Source: Terana coerulea
Taxonomy: Eukaryota; Basidiomycota; Agaricomycetes; Polyporales; Phanerochaetaceae
Length of the DNA: 64,000 nucleotides
Assembly: GCA_024811115.1 (NCBI GenBank)
Contig: JAKOGH010000681.1
Span: 248,001 to 312,000 of the forward strand
Direction: 5' to 3'
Position numbers and translations under genes: made by a program. The notes beneath the pieces were generated by a model. That model had not been told where the DNA came from. It was given only the letters and a program-made list of their open reading frames with translations, and made no database searches. This document shows, one piece after another, positions 54,643 through 64,000 of the stretch. Position 1 is the stretch's first letter. Every line of letters begins with the position of its first letter.

Positions 54643-54740
54643 GCCCACCGCGGGGGTCGAACCCGCAGCCTCAAGATATTAATTCAGCTTTTTAACCTGC
54701 CTTAAAAGTCTTGCGCTCTATCCGATTGAGCTAGGCAGGC
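54643..54740 (-). tRNA. tRNA-Lys: tRNA-Lys (UUU anticodon) with a ~25-nt intron
   Basis: On the minus strand the sequence folds as an acceptor stem (7 bp with two wobble pairs), D-arm GCTC/GAGC, anticodon stem CAAGA/TCTTG with loop CTTTTAA (anticodon TTT), and T-arm GCGGG-TTCGACC-CCCGC. The intron lies just after position 37/38, the usual eukaryotic site, and the mature length is 73. Repetitive CAGTG-rich DNA lies on the 3' side in genome coordinates (54450-54620) and CpG-poor repeat DNA begins on the other side. Confidence 0.93.
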
Positions 54741-54939
54741 TTAGGGAGCTTACCAAATATTAATATTATGTTAGGATTGCTTTAATAGACAATATCTTCA
54801 AACCAAACAACCACTGACAAACCTCAGCCATTTATCAATTATGCAGCATTCCGGCCCAGAAATAATATGTATATATGTGCATCAACCTATAACAGATCTT
54901 GCCAAGCTCAGCTGAACTTCAGTCAATTATAAGCCAGTG

Positions 54940-56830
54940 TTGAGTGTTAAAGGCGCCAATACAGGCAGGCCACCCACGCCAATGGTTAGGTTTGCTGTGG
55001 AATGAGTCTGACGGGCGTAGCTTGAGAGTACACCGTGATATTATGCAAACTGATATACTAGTACACATCATTAGTGCTGATGGAACCTGTCTTAACAACT
55101 GCCAGGTTCACATACTTGCTTGCAAGAGTTGATAGCATGCCTTTCAACACTGGCTCAGTGATATGGTGGCGTAAGTACTACAGTGATAAGTAGCGGTACT
55201 CACATACCAGCATGGCCTAAAGCATGGAGAGGCTTAAGTTATTACAGCGCAAATTCTAGCCTATTGACTTACATAGAATGTGGCTATATTGGCAGCATTG
55301 CAAATAGCAATGATGCTGAAGAGGTAGCTGTCAGGTACTCATGACTGTCAGGTAAAATTAAATAGCATACCAGAAACAAACTGCACCTATAATAACTCTA
55401 AGCATTGCTGTGCAAGTATGGAAGAATAGAAACATACCATCTTGCACAATTAGGCCAAGAAGATCTGTACTGTGAGAGAATAAGAATGATTGAACTTAGG
55501 TATATTCAGCATATTCAGGCTAGTATATATACAAGTATTATAGGACCTCTGGAACTGCTAAGACTCCTGGTACTATACTCAGGTCTGGCTAATTACAGGT
55601 GATCTACATGTGTGGCATATGGTGAGGGGTCAAATGACTCTACTCTAGTCCATGGAATACCCAAGGTATGTGCTCTGGATCTCCTATGTCCATAATGGGC
55701 AATAGTCCTTGTGGCGCTGATAGGTGCTCGTGCATAGCAGTGGCTAGGTGCTTATATTCTGACATACTGTAAGGCACAAAGACGTGGTGACGAGGTCTCT
55801 CCTAATAGCTTCTATATAAGACAAAGGCTAAAGTGATCACATTGCCTATAAGCAGTGCCTCCCATGCAACTGCAATGCCTGTAGCTAGCAACTATCAAGG
55901 CACAATAGCAGGTAGCACATGAACTACTCACAAGAGCCCCTGTGAAGTACAAGAAGAAGGTAAGACTACAGCATACATGTTAACAGGGTACTCACACAGC
56001 TATGCACTACTTTTTGGAAATTCCCAGCTGTGGCTGTCGGATATCTGCTGTGACAGAGATGTACTGCAGCACAGATCAAAGTAAGCCCAAACAGTGAGCA
56101 CTGCTACCTACTATTGCGAGAGCAGCTGCTATGGTGCCTAACGTCCCTGTGAGGAGTTTAATGCGCCAGTCTTGGTTATAAAGGGCATATACTCAGAGCA
56201 ACTGATTGACTATGAGCAATATTTAACTATGGTTAAGATAACAAAGATGGAACTCACCGCCGACCAAGAATTGTGTTATAACCAACACAATCTGGTGGAA
56301 GAGCCAATACCACTGACACCTGTGAGCATTGATGAGGATAAGTATCATGAGGTGGAAAGGGCCATTAGCTCATATCTCTGAGATATGAAGCTGCAATCAG
56401 TCAATAACTTAAGTGTAAGTGAACACCTTACTGTTACTGACTCAAACGAGGAGAAATTTCTGGCTAAGATGATGATGTTCTGGGCACAGTCAGTTTATAG
56501 TCATGCCACTGGTGGAAAAATTGAGCACTCACAGAAAACAATGCAAAGTAGCAATTCAGGACAAACGGGCTTGAGGCTTTACTTCGTAGATGTGTCCATA
56601 TTGTCTGGTATTCATAGTCTAAGGTAATGATATGATTGTAGAAGAGAGTGACTGGTGGTGCAAGCATTGAATGCATGGAAGGCTTAGGTACAGCATATTG
56701 CACTTACTGGCGCCCACAAGGTGGAGATAGTTACTGAGATATCTAGCAAAATTGTACTGAGTCAGATAACACCAAGTGCAGTAGAACACTTACAACTGCA
56801 CAATCAGTGAGCCCATGACATGCGCACCTG
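54940..56830 (-). pseudogene. Decayed, CpG-depleted DUF6533-type membrane protein copy
   Basis: Diverged duplicate of the gene at 58405-59833 in the same orientation. The clearest match is 56500-56690 with 59530-59680, which still encodes FYNHIITLDYEYQTIW in place of YYDHIITLNDEYRSI. Other matched blocks are at 55030, 55440 and 55800 (to 58270, 58690 and 58750). Frames are broken by stops. About 320 bp of extra sequence (55466-55790) is inserted relative to the other copy. CG dinucleotides are almost absent: none between about 55255 and 55710. This points to cytosine-methylation or RIP-like mutation of a duplicated copy. Confidence 0.75.
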
Positions 56831-58190
56831 GTGGGATATGCGGAAAGTGCTAGGCATCCTCAAGTACAAGTTGCCAACTTAAATGTAAGGAAAGCAAATA
56901 AAACCCCTGTTAGATGGCCAGAAGTTTAGCCGCCATATATGCACGACTATACACGGCATATTCCTGTGTTTAAGTTGCTTGTGCGTGACTGCAGAAGAGC
57001 CATTGATAGATCTGAGCTGTCTGCCGCCACGGCAAGCATGTATGCCAAAGCTCGAGCTCAGATAGCCATCAGCCGACATACTTGAACTTCAACAAGTCCA
57101 TGTAAGATGATCTTCACTAGGTATTGCAACATACAGTGCACTGTAAAGGCAAGTGAGCATAGATAAATATCAGGTGAAAAAATTTACAGCTCACTACACT
57201 CAACGCAAACAACAAAGATGCACTGAAGGAGTTAAGCGAGACAGCCAGCCCAGAGCTGCCTACTGAACGAACGACAAGAGCGGTGTTGTCAACAAGTACC
57301 ATCAAGCTTTGAGCCCACGTTAACGACTCACACCATACCGCAGCCGAGAAAGGCTATGTCACTAAGGTGTCAGGTTGACAACGGATCTGACCGGGGTCCA
57401 GAGAACAGACACTAACTGTAAGGTTCATGATATGAACCTACTTGGGGTGCCCCTGGTAGATATCAATCTTGCAAAGATGTTTGTCTGGGGTTTACAGTGA
57501 GAATCGTCTCTCCATGCCATCGGTTTGATTTGAGATACCCGGGTTCTTCTGAGCGCTATGAGGGACGATTGGACGCAATGGCAGTATGGTGGTCTCGCCG
57601 AGCTGTCAAACACTGAATACAGATCAGCATTTCCAGTGGAATACATGCAGCATGACTATAACAGCGCCGTACGCCACGAAATAGCGCTCCCCGCAGGCCC
57701 AGCGCTGAACGCTTTAAGTAGTACTTAGCTTCCACTGTGGTCAACTTCGAGCACACTTCGAGGGTGTACGCTTGGGCACGGTGACTTGAGCCTTCTAGCT
57801 ATAGAGGGTGAGTTAATGAGAGTAAATATGTGGCTGCGTAGGTACCTATTTTCTACGGCCCGTTGGAGCACGTTCATTGTTGGACATGGTCGACTCGCAA
57901 GAGAATACTCGGCGCTTAGAAGTGTCGTGGTGGCGTTCGGATGTTTCCGACGTATCCACGTGGGCTTTTGCACGGCCCAGCCCGACCTTCAAGCTTCAAG
58001 CTTCAAGCCTACTTCTCTCTCACCGTCTGCGGTGTGCCAGTGCACGGAAGATTCATCCCACCAAACTGGACTTACAAAAGCTGAGTATGCTTCTAGCATA
58101 TTGACTCGTTTACATCGTCAAACTGCCCAATACTAGGTTGTATGGATGTCATCTCCACCGTGACTGGCCCCGGCCTGAATTGCAGCGTGG
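56831..58190. other. Spacer between duplicate copies
   Basis: 1.36 kb without a supportable gene. It includes a near-palindrome at 57421-57439 (AGGTTCAT-GAT-ATGAACCT) and three direct CTTCAAG repeats at 57987-58007. CG frequency recovers gradually across this stretch. Confidence 0.5.
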
Positions 58191-58404
58191 AGAGTGCTGG
58201 TGCGCTAGGCAGGCGAGAGGTTTCATCCAACATGTCTCCTCGGTAAAGGTTGGATGCTCGATTGTGTAAATTGAGGGTACACCTCGACATCATGCTCACA
58301 GGAGACACTGTTGCAAGAGCTTAGTGCAGTTTTGATTGACTGGAACAGGTTAAAGGCATACATACCTGCTGGCGAAGGTCGACAGAACGCCTTTCAGAGC
58401 TGGC

Positions 58405-59833
58405 TTGATGATCGGCCGTGTTAGCTACATGAAGGCCGAGAAAATCGACAGAAATACCGGTAATACCTGGAGCGGTGTGCGTACTGTCAGATTTCGCCGC
58501 TGCTTGACGTCTGTCACTATTACTCACGTAGTATGTGACAATGTTTGCGGCATTGCAGACAGCCATAATGCTGGAAATAGAGTGGTTAAATAATAGAGAC
58601 TGCAGAATAGGCAGATATCATACCCAAAGTATATTGCTCCTGATACAGACATAAGCATTCGAAATCAGATCGCGAACAGAGAGGAAACACACGTACCGTC
58701 CCGGACAATAAGACCGACCAGATCTGTGTGCCTCACGGCCTCATGCTGTGTCCGCTCTCTATAGCTCTTGTGGAGAGTTAGGGCAAATATGATCACGTCA
58801 TATATGAACAATGCCACCCATGAGATGGCGGTACCTACGGCGACCAGAAGATGAGATGCCGCACCATTCACTTCCTATAATAGGTGACTCACGAGAATCT
58901 CTGAATCGCGAGACAAATTGAGCGGATCAGCTACGCCGAACGAAAGGAGTACTCACGCAGCGATGTGGCATCCATGTATCATCCAGACCTGTTCCTGCTG
59001 ACCATTCGACGCAGTCGAGATGTACTGCGGGTTGCACAGCACTTCGCGGTCAACCCCAGGATGTACAGCCATGTCTGTTCACTCACGGTTGCCGCAACCA
59101 CCACAACGAAGCCTATCGCCCAAATAAACAGCCCTATACGCCATTTACAACCATAAAGCGCATACGTCCGAAGCATTTGGCTAACTATACGAAGCCGAAC
59201 TATGCTCGTGATCAGCATCTATGGAGTAATCAGGGAATGCTCACGTCCGATCAAGAACTGCGTCACGATAAGCGCAAACTGGCGGAATAACCAGTAATGC
59301 CTACAGCTGTGTAGGCCAGGCCAGGTAAGCATAAGAACAGTTGGGTAGTAAGCTCAATTCAAACCTCTATCCAAATCATAAGAACCTAATTATTCACATT
59401 GTAGGTATACCACTTACCGCCACCGAGCTGAACGAAGAAAAATTTCCACCAAAAATCACGATATTCTTCTCAGCGTTTATGAGCCGCAGTCAGCCTGGAT
59501 TGGATCCGGATAGGCACAGATAAGAGGACGGACTCACGGAAAGAAATGCGAAGTATCGGTTGACACAGAACAACAGTAGAGCTGGTTTGCTTCGTGGATA
59601 TTGGCGTATGCTGCGGTACTCATCGTTGAGAGTAATAATGTGATCATAGTACAGGACCGCTAGCCTCGCTGTGTTGGAATGTGCGGCACACCACATCAAG
59701 CAAATTCGACACTCACTAGTGCCCAGCAGGTGTAGGTAGTTGTTGAGATATCTAACAGAAAGTGCGCAACAAAATGAGTTCAGTAGTTTTCGGATCTACA
59801 GAGGGGAGCTCACAACTGCGACGAAAGGTCCAT
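58405..59833 (-). CDS. DUF6533-type multi-pass membrane protein, partly resolved
   Basis: ATG at 59833 starts MDLSSQL and splices to LYLNNYLHLLGTTRLAVLYY, then the DUF6533 core YDHIITLNDEYRSI. A later exon carries SQMLRTYALYGCKWRIGLFI. Then VAVGTAISWVALFIYDVIIF and AVCNAANIVTYYV follow. Seven hydrophobic helices are expected for this basidiomycete-expanded family, and five or six are visible. Internal exons near 59400-59530 and the 3' end could not be assigned confidently, so the gene may be degraded. Function unknown for the family. Confidence 0.58.
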
Positions 59834-61413
59834 ATTGCGTACGCCTAACGTGACAAGATAGCAAGGCAAGGGGATGTCCAGCACTTAGCCTGCTGAAAGG
59901 AAGTGAGGTTCAAGAAGAGCTGGGGGATCAACCGCCGAGACCATTTCGCGGACTGGGTGCACATATAGGCGGGGAATGTTGAGCATCGGCGTTGTAGCGC
60001 GAACACGGCACAGTCGGAAACACTTAGCATCCTTCACCCAAAGGCATTCAGATTCAGCCTATCGTTCCCAAGGTGTTCGATCATGGGTTACGGCTGCGCC
60101 TTGGAATGCAAGACATGCTGATGCAGTGGAGCCTTGCCATGCCCTTGGGGACGATCTGCTCATTATGGAGTACACGAAGGACGGCGCTTCTTGTCTGGCG
60201 AGTAAGCGTCTCAGGGGCTAAGAATGACAGTGTGGAGCACGTACAATCGGAATTATTCACAGCGCGCGAAGAGTCGCAGGCTATTCAAGAGACGGGAGGC
60301 GGAACCTGTGGTTATAGAGGCAGCAGAACCACATTACAAAGGCTCGGACGCTGCCAAAGGTACTTTTCGGTTATCTGCCATTCCGCGTATGAGACGAGAC
60401 TGACAGGAGCTGAACAAAGTAGCATAACATGGGCACCAGCTTATCAAGCTTCATCTAAGAGAAGGTTTCAGCGGAGCATAGCTCCTGAGAACTGGAAAAA
60501 CTCACACCAAGTCATCGTCCAAAGTAGCAATACCTTTGGTTCATGGACTTTTGAGTTAATCCGACTGGATCTAAGAAGCGGATGCGTTAATTGCAAGGTT
60601 TGTGATAGTGGCCGAGGATACCCAACTGATACATCTGTCACCGCCTTCCAGCAGAACCTCATCTGCTCCCTAGTAGCGACGCCCGCCCAACGTCGCCGAA
60701 GATGCCTTTTGGGGTGTACAAATATTGACCTGTAGCGCACCGGTAAACCCAATGTGTTATCCATAGTATACTGAATCGCAATCTTTTGTTCGACGCATGG
60801 CCAGGAGGGGTGCCACCGCCAGATCATTTCTACCGCAAGATAGCGTTTCGTGTTTGCCTTTCGGGGTGCTTTCGAGGCGAACATTCTTATCACTCATTGG
60901 GCAGTGAAGGTCTTCTTGCAGCGAACGTTCCGCCTGCGTGGGAACATTACAGCAGCCGCATTTCCATATTCTCTCTCCACAACAAAGATCCTGTATTGGA
61001 TTCTGTGGTGACCGGGCGCAGCGATACCGGCGTGAGTATCAGCAGTTGCGAAAGCGGTCGTGACGTACCCGGGGATGAGCATCTATGCTATCTATCGAAA
61101 GATGGTCATCTCCTTGAGTTGCTTTGAACGGTCCTCAGATCCCTTCATTATGATCCAAAGTCGTAGATTGCGGCGCGACCCATGAAATACACCAGGATAC
61201 CATCACGGTGTTTCCACACAGCCCGTACCCGGCGCCTATCACCATCGACACCGCAGGGACTCCCGAGCGCAACCTGAGCGTGCACGTTTCGACTCGCTGA
61301 TGGTCGATCTCTGATGGCAAATGACTCAGAGACGCGATAAAAGGTGAAGGCAACTGGGCTCGTACTGCACTGAACTCTTGTCTCCAAATTCTTGTGCCCC
61401 TGCGTCGTCCAGC
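59834..61413. other. Long interval without a supportable gene
   Basis: 1.58 kb. The longest frames (60073-60735 plus, 60468-60893 minus) overlap each other and show no family resemblance. A TAAAAG element near 61340 may serve the microprotein gene at 61414. Confidence 0.4.
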
Positions 61414-61667
61414 ATGTCCGACAAAGACCAGGGGGTCGAAGAGACCCTGGCTCTCTGCGGAGGGCCGTTTTGCCTTCCTTGTACGTTGTCCCGCGTCCAC
61501 TCCAGTCCATCTGACCCTGATATATTTTGGATGCGTTCAGGTCTTGGGGTCTACATAGGCTGGACAAAGGTCCGGGATGGTATGTGACGATGTTTACTGT
61601 TGTCTACGTTGCTGAACGCCGCTGACTCCGACTAGGTGTTAAGAAGCTGTTTGGGGGCAAAAAGTAG
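61414..61667 (+). CDS. 45-residue cysteine-containing microprotein, 3 exons
   Basis: Exons 61414-61480, 61541-61579 and 61636-61667 give exactly 46 codons, with introns of 60 and 56 nt and consistent phases. The protein is an acidic start (MSDKDQGVEE), then TLALCGGPFCLPCLGVYIGW and a basic tail (KVRDGVKKLFGGKK). Three cysteines in CxxxxCxxC lie at the edge of a short hydrophobic stretch. This would suit palmitoylation or metal binding at a membrane, but neither is shown. It is too small for standard gene callers. Three coding exons that splice in frame are strong evidence it is real. Confidence 0.72.
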
Positions 61668-62461
61668 TCGAGCAAGTATGGGAGGCCGTCGGCGCTTCGA
61701 TGTCAAGGTGACGAGGGGGCACAAGCCGAATCGTAACTCGGAAGCGTTCGACGCATATATACGGGGCGGCCATCATCCCATGCACTGCCCGCATATACTC
61801 CACCTCTCGTGCTGCAATATTCGATACCCAATAGAAGAGATACCCTGCGGTGTACGAGGCATGGCTTGAGGGTCCTCGAGGAGTAAGCGTAGAGCGATGC
61901 ATCATGCATATCGATATTGTGCGCCAGGTGTCTTTCAAAGATGCGGGAGGTAATTTGTATTCCACGATTTTGATGTCCATAAATGCAAAGGGGGCGGTGC
62001 AGTCGTCTCAGGGCAAGTTGGAAGGAAACTAGTTGAGTGACGTTGCATGAAAATGGGAGGGCGCTTAGCGGAGCCGTGGTGGCGTTCGGGGATATCCGTC
62101 GCCCTCCGGTTTGTTTGCTGTGCTGAAGATAGAAGCAAAAACTTCGCAAAGACGTCATGATAGGGCACACTGCTAAGATGGCTATTGGTGTAACTCTCGC
62201 AGAGCCCAAGAGCGCAGCAGCCTCGCCGAAGCTGGCTATGGTCCTACAAGCCACAGATAACTTAGGGGATCCACGACGTCCCAATACGCCCCATAGCCAA
62301 GCATGGCTGTCCAAAGCAGAACATGATTTTAGCCCATAGCGGTCTGCAATATTATACAACGACGGCACTAGCACATACACGAGAAGACAGCGGGACCCGA
62401 CCAGATAGCAAGAAAGGCGGAGACGGTGGGGGAAACGAGATACGAGCACACCGAAGAGCAG
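61668..62461. other. Interval with one uncertain minus-strand frame
   Basis: A 248-codon minus-strand frame (62449-61703) has no recognised domain, several Cys/His-rich stretches and no intron. I treat it as unproven. Confidence 0.35.
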
Positions 62462-63131
62462 CTATTGCACAGCGTCTTGCGCTTTCTTGCCCTTGCCAGG
62501 GTTCGTGAGGCTCTTGTGGATGAAGGGCAAGACACCTGTGATGCGGCGTGAGTAAAAACGCCTCTTTATTGGTGTCCAAGACGACGGCATACCTCCTCCT
62601 GCGATAGTCGCGCGGACGAGCATGTCCAGCTCTTCGTCACCACGGATGGCAAGTTGCAGGTGACGAGGAGTGATACGCTTGACGCGCAAATCCTTGGACG
62701 CGTTGCCTACAGAGCTTACTGAGTATCAAGCTAAGATAAAGCTTCTGTGTTGCGTACCAGCCAGCTCCAGAACCTCTGCGGTGAGATACTCCAGAATGGC
62801 TGAGGTGTATACAGCTGCCTTGGCACCTATGCGAACATTGTGTTGCGTACGCTGCTTGAGGTAACGGTGGATACGCCCAACAGGAAACTGTGAAAACGTA
62901 AGTATACAGGTGAATCCTGAACGCGTGTTCTGAAGGGCAGCTGGGCTTTCATGCATGTCCAGCACACCGCGCAAACATCCCAGGCCCCTAAGATGGCGGA
63001 CATACCTGCAAGCCAGCTCTTTGACTCCTCGTCTGCAGCGTCCTTGTCTGCTGCACCTTCTCCTCGGCCTGCTGAGCCGCCGCCGCCGCCGCCGCACCCC
63101 TGGACTTCCCAGACTTCGACGGAGAGGGCAT
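62462..63131 (-). CDS. HTZ1: Histone variant H2A.Z, 147 aa
   Basis: Exons 63131-63006, 62887-62758, 62706-62593 and 62535-62462, exactly 148 codons. The N-tail [18 protein letters not shown] is Lys/Ala-rich. The histone fold has [56 protein letters not shown] and [20 protein letters not shown]2A.Z rather than canonical H2A is shown by the [20 protein letters not shown] segment, the extended acidic patch and the [10 protein letters not shown]-terminus without an SQ motif. SWR1 deposits it at promoters. Confidence 0.96.
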
Positions 63132-63693
63132 GTTCAAGTAGTTTTACGCGGTATACGCGGGGTGTTCGCGATGATCAACGGTTCGTCGGAAAACTTTGCG
63201 CTTCGGAGCTTCGCAAAATCTGGACCGCAAGCCACAGGTCTCGCCGCTTTGCAGGGTAGTTGGAACGGGAGGAATATTACAAGAGAATGGGCGGGATGCT
63301 GTGGCCTGGCGGGAACAGCAGCGGAGGTGATGGACGTTTGGGTGCAAGCCACGGAAGTCGTTTAGGGGCGGACCGACCGTGCGAACACCAATCAACCATA
63401 CGGACCACGTGAATAGACGCGTCTCGCGTCGCGCTGCGTGACACCGGCGCTCGTCGAGCAGCGCTTTCTCTGGTCCTCTGACGTCACCTAACGTGCTCCG
63501 CCAAGCTCTTTTGCGTCTGAGCCTCTCCTCAAAAACTCCTCTTACTCCTCATTCTTTGTGGCGCAAAACAAACAAACATGAATTCAAGAAATGGATATAA
63601 GCCTCAGGGTAACCTTGTCAATCACCTATCAAACAGCCTTCGAACCCACCGCTCGAAATACATACCCAACCACACAATTTCATACCCGTCGAC
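63132..63693. promoter_or_regulatory. Promoter region of the terminal gene
   Basis: 562 bp with a TATA-like GATATAAG at 63592-63599 and a CT-rich leader near 63505-63560, typical of strongly expressed fungal genes. Confidence 0.5.
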
Positions 63694-64000
63694 ATGTCTT
63701 CTGCTAACAACAACTTCGACAACGTCTACGCTGCTCAGCCCCCGCCCGCCCACCACACCCACCAGTCCTCTGACATCCTCCCGGGCGCACGCGGCGGTGA
63801 CTCGGCGGTCAACTACTCTGCGGACGTGACCAACGACGAGCGCGTGTGGCAGAGCAACAACGAGCGCCGCTTTGGTGCTGGCGCTGACACTGGTGCCGTC
63901 ATGGCCGGTGGCCAGCACACCGGCGAGTCGGCCTTGCCGTCGACCGCGAGTGACGACTTCAACAGTCCCAGTCACGAGTCAGATAGGCCCATGAATGTCC
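63694..64000 (+). CDS. Disordered protein, 5' part only (window ends inside)
   Basis: ATG at 63694, open to the window edge for 102 codons. The sequence is hydrophilic and low-complexity: SSANNNFDNVYAAQPP, HHTHQSSDILPGARGGDSAV, NNERRFGAGADTGAVMAGGQ. No domain is visible. Similar Asn/Gly/His-rich proteins in basidiomycetes are often stress-induced, and the TATA box and CT-rich leader would fit, but that is inference. Confidence 0.7.
   Translation, partial: MSSANNNFDNVYAAQPPPAHHTHQSSDILPGARGGDSAVNYSADVTNDERVWQSNNERRFGAGADTGAVMAGGQHTGESALPSTASDDFNSPSHESDRPMNV

Noticed and set aside
54940..59833. Terminal inverted repeats or a transposase around the duplicated membrane-protein copies
   Set aside because: The copies are in direct orientation and no transposase or LTR pattern was seen.
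60073..60735. 220-codon plus-strand frame
   Set aside because: It overlaps a minus-strand frame of similar length, has no family resemblance or splice context, and looks like chance.
61703..62449. 248-codon minus-strand ORF upstream of the H2A.Z 3' end
   Set aside because: No domain, odd composition, and it overlaps the microprotein 3' flank. Kept only as an uncertain interval.

Overview
This window is nuclear DNA from a filamentous basidiomycete, most likely an Agaricomycete. The evidence is gene-dense DNA with very short GT-AG introns (mostly 45-60 nt), many exons per gene, and families typical of that group: tandem BTB proteins, F-box proteins, DUF6533-type membrane proteins, and a GT49 glycosyltransferase. 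No rRNA gene, CRISPR array or intact transposon was found. One intron-containing tRNA-Lys gene is present.

Layout. 0.4-19.9 kb holds a small unknown protein, a LARGE-like GT49 enzyme divergent from LCL3, a secreted expansin-like protein, unknown gene A, the diflavin reductase TAH18, a double-BTB protein, a BAR-SH3 endocytic protein, ARPC5, and an F-box/WD40/UIM protein. 20-31.4 kb holds an SWI/SNF SMARCD subunit, gene B (paralogue of gene A), exosome subunit RRP41 divergent from AP-1 beta-adaptin, a multi-pass membrane protein, and a secreted serine beta-lactamase-like protein. 31.4-41 kb is a rearranged accessory stretch. It holds a broken short-chain dehydrogenase (SDR) copy, an F-box gene, poorly resolved genes, an intact SDR copy and a small unknown gene. 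41.6-54.3 kb is dense housekeeping: a RING-containing SNF2 ATPase divergent from a domesticated integrase-zinc-finger gene, HEM4 divergent from the citrate carrier CTP1, ATP synthase subunit h divergent from the ATPase inhibitor IF1, and an aldo-keto reductase. 54.6-60 kb has the tRNA, a CpG-depleted decayed copy of a DUF6533-type gene, and a better preserved copy. 61.4-64 kb holds a 45-residue three-exon microprotein gene, histone H2A.Z, and the start of a disordered protein.

Themes. Mitochondrial functions recur (LCL3, HEM4, CTP1, ATP synthase subunit h, IF1, and TAH18 for Fe-S assembly), often as divergent pairs sharing 200-350 bp. Two observations stand out. First, genes A and B share an undescribed-looking architecture: a Gag-like N-terminal domain, a disordered linker and a Gly/Ala-rich hydrophobic hairpin, with two introns conserved in position and phase. 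Second, many otherwise intact conserved genes carry a single one-nucleotide frame break, several of them at a homopolymer. This suggests assembly error rather than biology, and anyone using translations from this window should know it. Where I give exon maps, the exon lengths were summed by hand; each sums to a multiple of three, either directly or after allowing for the stated one-base breaks.
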